Positions 23,801 to 33,796 of a DNA stretch of 64,000 bases are shown piece by piece. Made by a program: the position numbers and the translations under genes. The notes under the pieces are model-generated. The model ran no database searches. It saw nothing but the letters and a program-made list of their open reading frames with translations, and was not told the origin of the DNA. Where the stretch lies: assembly GCA_018296165.2 (NCBI GenBank), contig JACKQL020000078.1:1-64000 (forward strand), written 5' to 3'. This stretch comes from Termitomyces sp. T153 (Eukaryota > Basidiomycota > Agaricomycetes > Agaricales > Lyophyllaceae). The first letter of the stretch is position 1, and each line of letters starts with the position of its first letter.

Positions 23801-24590
23801 ACATGTAGAGGGTGGTCTGTGCACTGTAGAAAGAGGTATAAATAGCCCAAGTAGAGTAGCAAATGGACAGGCAATTAATAGGCAAAGGCTTGGTGGTTCC
23901 CAGGGAGTGAATCACTTAGGCTGGAGTTTGTTGAGACTCCTCTGCATTCAGAATAGAAATATTTTGGAAGTAAACCCCTTTAACTTCAAGCATTCATCAA
24001 GACATCAGTGTTGAATTGGAGTAGACTGCCTAAGTCTTCAAGAAAGCCCCAGAACTATCAGTATTACTCTAACCCAGTACTACAACAGCAATCCCATCCA
24101 AATCAAAAACCAGTCTCTAGCCTTATAGATTTGAGACAAAGTATGCCCATAGCTGTAGCATCCATCAACATAGCCCATAGACCAGGGAGAGAAGGGGCAA
24201 ACTACTGAAGCCTCAAAGTTCTTGGCTAGGATAGTTGTCACACAATTCAGCCACCAATCTAACTTGACCCAGGAATCCTTAATTTCTGAAGGTAGAACAA
24301 ACTGGTCTTGCCCATCTTTAGTGTGTTCCAAGCTTGGAACTTTGGCAAGTCATTTGGAAAGAGTACCAGAATATGAAGGTTTACAGGAGACAAATGCAAG
24401 CCATCCATATGCCTCTGTCCACTAGAAAGGCTTGGTAAAATCATCTGTATGAGAAGTCTTGCCTTGAAAGATGCTATACTCCATTCCATTTTGGGATCTT
24501 GAGGTGGGAGAGAAATTGAGCAACTGCAGTTTAGCAAATAGTATAAATCACCCTGGTAAATGACAATGTTTCCAGAACTTTTATCCAATC
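20900..24590 (-). CDS. Unrecognised intron-containing gene (PWSxGY / IPVWY / NEWD motifs), split by a solo LTR
   Basis: On the minus strand the product reads in order: WTEAYGWLAFVSC (about 24,430-24,390), PSEIKDSWVKLDWWLN and PFSPWSMGYVDGC (about 24,290-24,160), then ARDWFLIWMGLL just before the LTR. After the LTR follow SNLIAKAKSANATDTDVYWQ and GIFLDITSKDTRQPAIEWFL, with KYNIPVWY at about 22,860-22,840. Next come SFSNEWDCCEEFGPSNCDYE (about 22,440-22,390), a Pro/Ser-rich segment (22,250-22,000) and a Trp-rich end. Removing the LTR at 23,090-24,087 brings GLL and SNLIA together in frame. The order of motifs is coherent over 3.5 kb, so this is a real but decayed gene. Its function is unknown. 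Confidence 0.5.
23090..24087 (+). mobile_element. Solo LTR-like insertion (998 bp) with TATA box
   Basis: It begins TGTTGTCACACC and ends GTACTACAACA, so the ends form a short inverted repeat TGTTGT/ACAACA. The flanks carry ACAAT and GCAAT, a 4-of-5 match. A TATA-like GTATAAATAG lies at about 23,837. Removing it restores the reading frame of the surrounding minus-strand gene. The family is not recognised. Confidence 0.6.
23385..23690 (+). repeat. Purine-rich minisatellite inside the solo LTR
   Basis: A/G-rich repeats built from GATGAATGGAAGAACCTGA and AACCTGAATGGGGAAGAATA recur, with two long copies about 90 bp apart (near 23,489 and 23,580). The large Ser/Phe/Pro-rich open frames on the opposite strand come from this repeat and are not genes. 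Confidence 0.8.
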
Positions 24591-24804
24591 TATAAAGTTG
24601 GTGTTAACAATGCTTAGCAGTATATTAAGTTGCAAAACTTACTCTCTATTCATTGTTTCTGTTTATAGTTGGTGGGCCTCAGATAAGAATGTTATGACAA
24701 ATGCAATTATAGAGAGGTCTGGGCAAGTACCAAGCCTTGCAACAGAAAGATGATTATAATAAGGTGGATAAAATTCTAGAATGTAAGTAGTATATGAGGA
24801 GGAT

Positions 24805-25260
24805 GATCAGAGCTTGGAAGAGGGAGTGATAGAGCTTGGGTGAACCCAAAACTCAAGGGAAAGAGAACAAGCTTGGGTGAACCCAGAACTCATGAGGGAG
24901 GGACAGAGCTTGGGTGAAACTAGAGCTCATGGATCATTTCAAAAAGTCAAAGTCTGACTTAACTGGTGTTTGGTACTTACATAAGTCATCATGGGAACAT
25001 GATGAGCAATAAGTATAATCATAGATAAGATTATGTATGAGTGAGGATAAGCATCTAGTGATCTCACAATACCAATTGCATGCAGACTACATATTTTGCA
25101 GTATCTGACATGGGCATGAAGAAAAGTTATTTATTTGAGAGCAAAATATACACACAGTGTTCTGTAAGTGACAGACCATAATTTCAAACAGGGCTATACA
25201 ATATTACACCTCTGCTGGATATGAATGTGTTTCTAATGCTTTACCCAAGCTTGTTGAACA
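24805..25260 (+). repeat. Diverged copy of the inner repeat unit (left orientation)
   Basis: It holds three AGCTTGGGTGAACCCAGA-type motifs (24,830-24,925). These are followed by sequence matching the later part of the 13,577-14,245 unit (ATCATAGATAAGATTATGTA near 25,018, then GATTTATTTGAGAG-like and GTAAGTGACAGACC-like blocks). It is older than the copies at 13.6 kb and 45.6 kb. Confidence 0.6.
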
Positions 25261-25299
25261 TTATGCAATGTATGCTTAATTTCTATTTAAGATGATACC

Positions 25300-26200
25300 C
25301 AGAAATGAGAAGTACAAGTATAAATAAATAAATCCAAAACCACCAACCACTCATTCCTCCATCACATATCCATATCTGCCTTAGACAATGCTCTCACACC
25401 ACCCATGGCCTCCACAGCCATCCACAACTGCTCCACTCACCCCACCTCATGGACATGCTCCACCAGTGTATCCAGTACTGACTTTCCTCCTGCCTCACCT
25501 GAATCTGCCTTGTTAAGAAGCTGAGTAACTCAGTTGCTCAATTCCTGTATCCTGTCTTGCTTGTTTCCCATTGCATTTCCCAGGGTAATGAGCTAGCAAA
25601 GTAACTATGCAGTTGTTGAGTGGCATTAGCCCAGCTACAGCATTGTACATCATGATGAACTTAGTTGGAAGAGCAGTAAGGATGGCAAGAGACTCTGACT
25701 TGAGGATAGAGAGCCATTCAAGCTTTACCTTTTCACAAAGTCATTGTCATTTTGACACTTTGAGAGCATGGGGATATATTCTTCATAGTCAGAAATCAAA
25801 CGCAATATCCATGTGGTGCTCTAGCACCATCTGAAATTGTGTCATCAAGTTTTGCCTCTTTGTGATGTCATTGTCCTCTCTGGCAGGGGTGTCAAATCCA
25901 TATTCTGCTAATAGGGAAGTACAAGGAGCAGGTCTGGTGGAATTGCAAGTATAAGTCTCAATGACCACACCTCAAAGAAATCAAATGCAATATCCATGTG
26001 GTGCTGCAGCAATGTCTGGAAACCATATCATCAACCAAGATGAGTATACTGGAATGGAAATGCAATGACCGAGGATGAGCAATAAGATGATGTTGGCCAC
26101 AGAATCTCATATTTGGAAGTGGTCACCTTAGAACTTGGAACTTTAGATCACATTGAGTCAGTTTGAGAAATTGGATTATTCACAGGAGGTGAAGACATAC
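25300..26200. other. No gene called
   Basis: The interval begins with a TATAAATAAATAAAT run (about 25,319). It has only short unsupported frames on both strands. It lies between two diverged inner-repeat copies and may be the remnant of a small nonautonomous element. Confidence 0.4.
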
Positions 26201-26224
26201 AAAGAAAAAAACACCACATGTCCC

Positions 26225-27060
26225 AAGCAGCAGGCTACAAGTTAGAAGGAAGTGAGCAAGTTTGGGTTCATGGATTGGAAACTCAAGAGGAAATGAGGGA
26301 GTTAGAGTGAACCAAGAACTCATAAGGGAGTGAACCAAGAACTCATAAGGGAGTGAACAAGCTTGGGTAAACCCACAACTTGTGAGGAAGGAACTGAGCT
26401 CATCAATGGTCATGACAGGCAAAAGTTCAAAGTCCAAAAGTTTGGCCAGCATTGGACAGTTACATATTCCAGATAAATGATATATATATAAGATTCCTTA
26501 TGAGCAAGGATGAGTGTCAAGCAATCTCACAATGGCAATAAATGAAGGTCATTTTATACAAATGCAGAATCAGAACTCATGATGAAGGGACAGAGCTTGG
26601 GTGGACCCAGAGCTCATCAATGGTTATGACAGTCCAATGTCCAAATTTCAAAGTCCAAACTTTGATGGCATTTGATGGTTCTGTAATCCTGATGAACAAT
26701 ATAGATAAGATCTGATGTCTTGGAATTATCAAACACCAGCAAAGTCAGACTTGAAAACAACCATATGCATGAGCTCTGGGTTCACCCAAGCTCTATCATT
26801 TCCCCTTGAGTTCTGGGTTCACCCAAGCTCTATCACTTCCTCTTGAGTTCTGGGTTCATCCAAACTCTGGTCATTCTCTCCTCATACTCTAATGTCTCCA
26901 AAATCTACCCATTGCAATTGACATCTCCAAATTCTATCCATTGCATTTATATGGACCATCTACCTGGCATGCTGATCCACCAGAGTAGGGTCTCCCCTAT
27001 TCTCTTGCTGAGCTTCAAGTGCCATGTTCATTCCCACCTATGTTACAATAATAATAATTA
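26225..27060. repeat. Cluster of diverged inner repeats in both orientations
   Basis: Motifs of the AGCTTGGGTGAACCCAGA type occur in the left orientation at about 26,255-26,420 and 26,595-26,620. They occur in the opposite orientation (GAGTTCTGGGTTCACCCAAG) at about 26,770-26,870. Together with the copy at 24,805 this forms an inverted pair around 25.3-26.2 kb, consistent with a small nonautonomous transposon, 24.8-27.06 kb, between divergent gene sets. Confidence 0.5.
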
Positions 27061-27099
27061 AGTATCTGAGCTTATTCCTCTTCTGTTTATGGCAGTGTG

Positions 27100-27790
27100 C
27101 AAGCACTCATGAGTAGCCTTCATCTCTTGCCTGCAAGCTGATGCAGCACTGTTCTTCAGTTTCAACTTCAGCAAGGAAGTTACTGGCCAGCAATTCTCAT
27201 AGTCCTTTAGATGAAGCCAGTTCTTGTCCCTCATAATCTGCCAAACACATTAAGATGAGGTTATTCAAGCCTCATCTTGAACTGTCCACATGTACCTCTT
27301 TGCATAACTTCTTTATCTTGTTGTTATCCTGCTTTCAATAGCTCTTGGTCAAATCCAATTTCTTTTTGGCCAATTCATACACATCTTCCCATTCAGAAAA
27401 TCAGGCCAATTTGTAAGTTGATCTTGTATGACTGCCCACCAAAAAGCATTCAACAGTTTGGATAGTCCAACCAGTCTTGACAAGCTCTGAGCTCAAATTG
27501 AACCCACCACTGTTGGGCCTTCCTAGTTCGCCATTGGGCCAGAGAAATTTCTTACCTGAACACCTCTGGGAGCAGCAAGGCTCAACCTCAGGTTCTCCAT
27601 CACTCTTGTCTCCAGGGTTATTGCAGTGTAAAATGTAATCCCCAAACTCCATGCCTGGAGCAGTTAGGGGAAGTGAGGTGGGTGGAAGAACTGTAAACTT
27701 GATTTGAGACACAGTCAAGGGAAAAGGTCTTTCAATGTAGAGGTTCATTGTAGTTTTCCAGGAAACAGATACATTTCCATCTCCTGGCAT
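27100..27790 (-). CDS. Unrecognised small protein gene, minus strand
   Basis: From the Met at 27,790 the frame reads MPGDGNVSVSWKTTMNLYIE, later FGDYILHCNNPGDKSDGEPE, CCSQRC and KKFLWPNGELGRPN, and SSELVKTGWTIQTVECFLVG. It runs to a stop at 27,401, but the sense continues below it (EWEDVYELAKKKLDLTKSY). After an apparent intron ending in CAG near 27,240 it reads NWLHLKDYENCWPVTSLLKL. Two exons with one intron and a few stops explain the region. The four Cys (CNN..CC..C) may bind a metal. No family recognised. Confidence 0.45.
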
Positions 27791-27940
27791 GCATCATATA
27801 TAATTCTATTGGTTTACAAACATGCTCTGAGCCTCAAAGCAACAACAAAGACCTTTGTTTTCTTGTTATGTAATCACACCCAATTTTTGACAAGGGATTA
27901 TCCATTTTACTCTTGCATGCTTTATCCACAGTTCAATCCA

Positions 27941-29926
27941 ATGGCCCTTGCATCTGTCAGCATCAGTTTCTCATTTTCTACCCTCCTTTTGACCTCTGCC
28001 CCTTCCCAGACTTCTGAATACAAGCTTTGGGGTGACCTCAGAGGCAGCAAAGGCCCAGTTAGCACTGCAACCTTCACTAACAATTTGAGTATAGTCTTAA
28101 TAGGAGGTAGGTCTTTCAATTTGCCTTGACTACACAAAATGATTATTTCTCAGGCAATGATGGACATGTCCATGTCTATTCCACAAAGGATCTCTCCTCC
28201 CTACAAACCCTCTATGATAAGACATGGGGCAAAGTCACTGTTCTGACTTGTCTCACTATAAATGCTGCTGGTAACAAGAGTGAATCTATATGCATCAGGA
28301 CCATTCAAGGATTAATCTGCCTTAATCTCTGTGCAAATTCAACCTCTGTACATCATCTTGAGTTGAAATGTCATCCCTCCCTAATTATAGTCTGAGTGGT
28401 TCTCTCAGAGATATTCCAAGGTCTACAATATCTTTGAGTTCAACAAAAGTGTCACCACCCAGGCTTGTGATGATGCTAACCAGGAACTTGTGGTCACTAG
28501 CCATAATGGTACATTCAAATTGTTTAGTGTCAGTGCAAGTGGTAAGTATTGGCAGTTATATCACCCTGTCTTGGTCTAACCCCTGGCAGTTGACATAATG
28601 GAATTGTGGGTCATTCCACCTATGGCTGATGCCATCCCCGCAAGCCTCAAGTTCTTTGGTCCTGGTAGCCAAAATATACTGCTCACCAAGATTGGAAACA
28701 GCAAAATGTAGGTGTATCTGAATGGTCAACATTGAATCCAAGTTTACCCTTTACAGCCTTTGCATCAATGCTCAAACTTCCAACCAGCTGTGGCAAAAGC
28801 ATTTAACAAGTGCAATGTGTGCTTTTTCTTGCTATTGTCCTCCACATTATTGACTGCCTCTTCCAGAGGTTATGCTGCCCTTTCACCTGGTGAAGACCTC
28901 TTGTTCACTCATAATCTCACCCAAGGCCACTTTCAACTCCACCAATTTCCTGGTACTCCAGCCAAAGCAATACCAGGCATTACATCTACCTGGCATAGAT
29001 TCATTCAAGGAGTATTTGCAGAAGAAGGCAAAATTATTGTGTGCAGAAGCACTTATGGAACAGTCTATGTGATAGACACAGTGACTTGGGAAATATTGCA
29101 GAAGTTGTCTGGCTCTGGTGAGTTATATAATACTGGTTGATGATTTGCACTCATGGTATCTTAGGACTCATGCAAGTCATTGCAGTTGCCAAACATGAAG
29201 ATGGGTATGATATGATTGTAGGTGGCTCCAGTTTGGGAGGTTTTGAGGTGTATATGTGGGTGAAAGAGGTGCATAGTTCTGATTCACTATCAAGTCTGCA
29301 TTCACCAACTTATCATCTAGCCCTTCAAAAGTGCCAATGAACCACTTGCAACAGGCTTTATGGTGGTTTATGCAAAGTGGTTCTCTATTGCAAAACAAGC
29401 TGCATACTGTGTGCTGTATGCCACTGTGTTATTGTGAGTACTGTAACAATAATGGCTGTCCCCTTCATCAATGTTTGTTTACTTGCCCTTCCCTCAATAT
29501 CTTTTTGTGTACTAAATTTGCACTCCCTAGCCCATCCCTGGTGTCAGAGCACTAACCACACAGCTTTTCAAGTCAAACACTCAAGATCTTGCCACCCACC
29601 ATCATGCAGCTCCAGACACTTTTGCTCAACCCATTGAACATATGGTGCTCTCCCCCATTATTTCTGTAGATAGTAATATCACAGAGCAAAGCACAAGTCT
29701 GGTCACCCTCTTGTATGTTACCCAGGTGGTCAGTGCCCAATCTTACACTACAATCTGGACCATTACTAGTGCACAGGCCAAAGAGGTCTTCACAATCACT
29801 TGATTTGTTATGGTTACTTGCCTGGTGGTGAGGAGTTTTACTACCACAAAGCATGAGTTATCAGAGGAAGAGTCTACCAAGGTGGATAATGTAGAAGTGC
29901 CATTTCATGTTGGTGATGACCTATAA
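27941..29926 (+). CDS. WD40-like repeat protein gene, intron-containing, decayed
   Basis: The likely start at 27,941 reads MALASVSISFSFSTLLLT. Exon 1 ends in VLIGG at 28,106, followed by a 47-nt GTAGGT..CTCAG intron. Exon 2 starts GNDGHVHVYSTKDLSSLQTL (28,154). Later blocks are RGYAALSPGEDLLFTHNL (28,866), GKIIVCRSTYGTVYVIDTVT (29,026) and GYDMIVGGSSLGGFEVYMW (29,200). The spacing of G-x-x-D/G and V-x-V-x-D blocks is that of beta-propeller blades. A C-terminal tail ends at the TAA 29,924-29,926. It lies head to tail with the transposase gene 107 bp downstream. Stops and frameshifts indicate decay. Confidence 0.55.
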
Positions 29927-30033
29927 TATCTGATTGTATCTTGTTCCCTTTGAAAATGAAATTGTATGAGGTACCAAACTTCTCATCATGTGAATGTTAA
30001 TGAGTATCTGTTCTTTGTTATCATAAGTATGTA

Positions 30034-31382
30034 TTGCACCCTGAAGCTGAGATAGCAATTGTTATGAACAATCTTTTGCTGAGCAATATTGCAGTGCATC
30101 TACCAACATTTCTGCCTGTAACCAGTGATAAGCCAAATTTACCAATTAACAGGGTGAGCAAACTTGTTGCTGGTCTCAACAAGATTGAGAGTGTACTTGA
30201 ATCTTTGTGCACCAAGGTGCAAGTGATCAGTTTGGCTCTGTTTCACACAGGCAAGTATATGTTTGCAGACAAGCTTATGGTGCTAGAATCAATCAAGCAA
30301 ACTTTAGTTGAGCAAACTATGTGTTTATGTACCATTGGAAGAGTCAAGACTCCTGCCATCATGCACATGCATGGCATTGTTGACACCCTATGGCAGGATG
30401 TCCAGCGCTTTCTTGACAAGATGACAGATGCACTAGACACACAAATTGCAGAGCCACTGGTCCTCACACACAGTCAATTCAACATGAGTGAGTCACCAAT
30501 GGCAATGTGCATGAATTGTTCTCTGATTCTTTCTTCCTCAGGTGACCAATTTTTCCTCAGCTTTAGCAAAGTGGTACCTTTCCTCCAACTTGTGGTCTTC
30601 ATGATCATCATCTGCCATGTTGTCCTACACCTTCCTCATAGGGGAACTGTCTGGATATTCCAGATGTGCAGTAAAATCATAACTGACACTTTTTCCTTTC
30701 TTCCATCTATTCTGCATCCCATTGCTGGCATTCTTGATAAATTTCCTGTCAAAATTCACACCACTATGAAACCCCTTCACATAGAGGGAAAGTCCTTGGT
30801 TTATGCTTCCTGTCCAAAGTGTCATGTGATTTACAGGCCCAAATTCCCCAACAATAAAGCAGGTGATCACAGCAAAGTACCTGTCTACCCCTTACAGTGT
30901 GATGCCATTTGGCATGGTGTTCTCTGCAAAGAATTGCTTGTTTGTCCTAAGTCAATAGGAACCCACCAACTGGACATCTATGTTCCCATCCAGCCTTATG
31001 TTGTATTTGACTTTAAAGATTGGTTTGCCAGGTTACTCTCATGAGAATCATATGAAAAAAAGATGGATCAGGCTTAGAAGTGGATGGAAATGCCTTCTGA
31101 TGGAATACTAAGGGACATCTTTCAAGGTTCTGCTATCCAAAATTTCAAAGGCCCCAATGGAAAATCTCACTTTAGCATCTATGGAGGTGAAAATGCTGGT
31201 TGTTACCTTTTCTCACTCAGTGTGGATCTCTTCAACCCTTTGGGCAACAAACAAGCCAGAAAGAAGATCTCTATTGGCATGATATGCATTGTGTGCTTAC
31301 CTATTGAGGAACAGTATAGACCAGAGAACATGTTTATCCACATCATTCCTGGCCCCAAGGAACCTGAGGCTCAACTGAATGG
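30034..31382 (+). pseudogene. Plavaka-type transposase, segment 1 (N-terminal, zinc-binding)
   Basis: The frame from 30,034 includes an in-frame 53-nt GT..AG intron (about 30,487-30,539). A Cys-rich motif, YASCPKCHVIYRPKFP near 30,806, with CDAIWHGVLC downstream and DFKDWFARLL near 31,010, matches the N-terminal region of fungal CACTA/KDZ-like (Plavaka) transposases. The next frame (31,084) has DIFQGSAIQNFKG, YLFSLSVDLFNPLGNKQARK and FIHIIPGPKEPEAQLNG, which are the most conserved blocks before the catalytic core. The gene is cut at 31,382 by a solo LTR and resumes at 32,552 in the same sense. A stop near 31,044 and others show it is dead. Confidence 0.8.
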
Positions 31383-32546
31383 TGTCACGACCCATCCCCT
31401 GGGCCCCCGCACATTGTCCAACAACCCCCCGATGCTCCGCCGAACTTCCGCCCACACCCCATGCCTATTTTGGTTAACCCTGACGCAACCCCAGCTAACT
31501 CCGACACCTCCCTGGCTAACTCCGATGGCCCCCCTGGCCAACTTCGATGCCTCCCCCACAGCCACTGACACTTACCCTGGTTCTCCCAAACCTCAAGAAC
31601 CACCCCCACTGTTCCTGATCTTTGCCAACCATCATCAACTTGACACCCTGGTTCCTCCAACCCGTTCCGGAGTATCACAACAACCTCAGGGTGACCCGCA
31701 TTCCCAAATGATCCCATCAATGTATCAGCATGGCCCAATCCTCGATTGCAACCAACACCTGCCCACTCTGTCGAGCTCCGCCAAGCCCTGCCGCCACAGC
31801 CAACATACACCGAAGTTCTCTGGTAGTCAGTATATAAGTCGTCGAGTAGCTCTTTGTACTCTAGTCTTGATATTGCTTAACGTTACCTATGGCCTGATTG
31901 TTTCTTTCTTGTGTTCCGTGTTTCGTGTTTCATTTTCCTCACTCTCAGTCTCCCAGTCTTATCTCAGTCTCCCAGTGTTATCTCAGTCTCCTGGTCTTGC
32001 CTCGTCTCCGTTTTGTTATCATCCTCATTATCGCTTCATATCTCTACTTGAATCTACTATTGTTCCATATCAACTCCATTTCCTTTCATCTGACGCTGTC
32101 TCAGTGACTCCGTCTGGCAGTTGTGCCCAAGTCTTCATCAACCCTAATGACCCCACGAACTCCGCAGTTATGATTATGAACCCGACACTCTTTCACCAGG
32201 CCCGAACCTCGCTCTTCTCTTGGCCCTGGACTCCATCAACCCCAATTGATCACCCATCAAACCCCAGCTCTGCTCGCATTGATCACACAGCTGCCTACTC
32301 CTTCGCTTCCATGAATCTTCCATATGGTCTTCTGCCTGAACCCCGCCAAGCCCATCTCATTTCCTCGCAATCCAATTTCTCTGGACCTTCCCGGATCTGT
32401 CCGGATCATGTCCCACCGACTACCCACACAAGCCATCAGTACCCAGAGCATTTTTGAGTGTTTGGTTGCTAGTGCAAGGGGATCATGCCTGCCTAGTAAG
32501 GACTCGCCCAGTGCAGCCGAGCCCCCGAGGTCAGCGGAACCTGACA
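31383..32546 (+). mobile_element. Solo LTR, gypsy 'TGTCA' family (1,164 bp)
   Basis: It starts TGTCACGACCCATCCCC and ends AGCGGAACCTGACA. The flanks are AATGG (31,378-31,382) and GATGG (32,547-32,551), a 4-of-5 target duplication. Removing it rejoins QLNG with MNPYLHP of the transposase. It keeps more CpG than the copies at 2,636 and 17,121, so it is younger or less decayed. The 457-aa open frame across it is not a gene. Confidence 0.88.
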
Positions 32547-32551
32547 GATGG

Positions 32552-32766
32552 AATGAACCCATACTTGCACCCCATCATCAATGAATTCTTAGATCTCTGG
32601 TCAGGTGTTGCCTTTAGCCAGACTGCTGACTTCCCTTATGGTCCACTGATTCTGTGTGCCATCATTCTCATAATTTGTGATCTCATGATGGTTTGAAAAG
32701 TTGGAGGCTTTACTTCAATCCATCACAAGTACTTTTGTTCTTGCTGCTGGTGCAACAGGACATCTC
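32552..32766 (+). pseudogene. Plavaka-type transposase, segment 2 (first catalytic Asp)
   Basis: The segment reads MNPYLHPIINEFLDLWSGVA, then a hydrophobic strand ILIICDLMMV with the likely first catalytic Asp at about 32,678-32,680. A TGA stop follows at 32,694-32,696, where Arg is expected. It continues KVGGFTS and a C-x2-C like pair (YFCSCCWC). At 32,766 the complete gypsy element is inserted. The frame resumes at 43,767. Confidence 0.78.
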
Positions 32767-33763
32767 TGTCACAACCCGCTCCCTAGACACTGTTCCCAAC
32801 CCCTCCTGATTTCCCATCTAATTCCCCTGAACCCCGCCCACACTTTTGCACCCACACTGGATAACTCCAACACTTCTCCAGCAAACCCCAATGGCAACTC
32901 CAACACCCTCTCCATAGCCATCAATGCTCCCCCTGAAACCTTCCCCCACCATTCCTGGCCATGTCATATGTTTCTGACCCCCTACCCTAGTTTACCCAAC
33001 CCATCCTGGGGTATCACGATGTCCTTGGAGTGGCCTGCGCCCCCAACTGATCCCATCAGAATACCGCCACGGCCTGCCCTTGGATTGTACCCAACACCCA
33101 TCGACTCCACACAGCTCCATCAACTCCCGCTGCCATATCCACCACCCTCCGGGGTACCCAGTAGTTGGTATATAAGTTGTAGAATAACTCCTCAAACTTT
33201 AGTCTTGATATTACATTTACTGGTTTCCTATGTTTCATCTCTTGTCTTGTCTCTGTTTCTATTTTTAAGTTTTGAATCTATCTTTCTCCTCAGCCTTGTC
33301 TTGCCTCCATCTCGTCTTGACTGTACATATTTCCTTTGTTCTTCTAAGTTCCTCTTGCTCCCTACATCAGTACAAACTCCACACATGTGCCACGACCCAA
33401 ACATTCTTACGACAACTCCAACCCTTGTTCCCTGCTTGGCCCCAGAACCCATCAAGCCCTGGTAATCCTCTATCCAACTCCAGCCCCACTCCCCATCCCT
33501 TGAGAAGCCTCTGCTTACCCCACAATCTATTTGCGCACCCACAAACTAGCCCTGACACCTGCCTGGGTCAACAACCAATACCTTTGGTCTTAGACTTCTC
33601 TGGACCATTCAGGACTTGCTTGGGCCACTCTCCCTAGAACCCTCTTGCAAGCCTTCCCACCTTCGCTCCAATTCTGGACACCTGGTTATAAGTGCAGGAC
33701 ATCGTGTCTGCCTAGTAAGGACTTGCCAGTGTACTGAGCCCCTGTCATCAGCAGAACCTGACA
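32767..33763 (+). repeat. 5' LTR of the complete gypsy (997 bp)
   Basis: It starts TGTCACAACCCGCTCCC and ends GCAGAACCTGACA, and pairs with 42,765-43,761. A TATA-like GTATATAAGTTG lies near 33,168, which is the likely promoter. The same TATA context is seen in the other copies of this LTR family. Confidence 0.93.
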
Positions 33764-33796
33764 TAATATCAAGACTCCCCCTTACCCCATTCTCAA

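Noticed and set aside
23246..23874. Large Ser/Phe/Pro-rich minus-strand frames of 192 and 177 aa
   Set aside because: They are the pyrimidine-strand translation of an A/G minisatellite.
31084..32457. 457-aa plus-strand frame
   Set aside because: Only the first 100 codons are transposase. The rest is a read-through of the Pro/Ser-rich composition of a solo LTR with clear ends and target duplication.
32701..33465. 254-aa frame in the 5' LTR of the complete gypsy
   Set aside because: It lies within the LTR, is low complexity, and its counterpart in the 3' LTR is broken.
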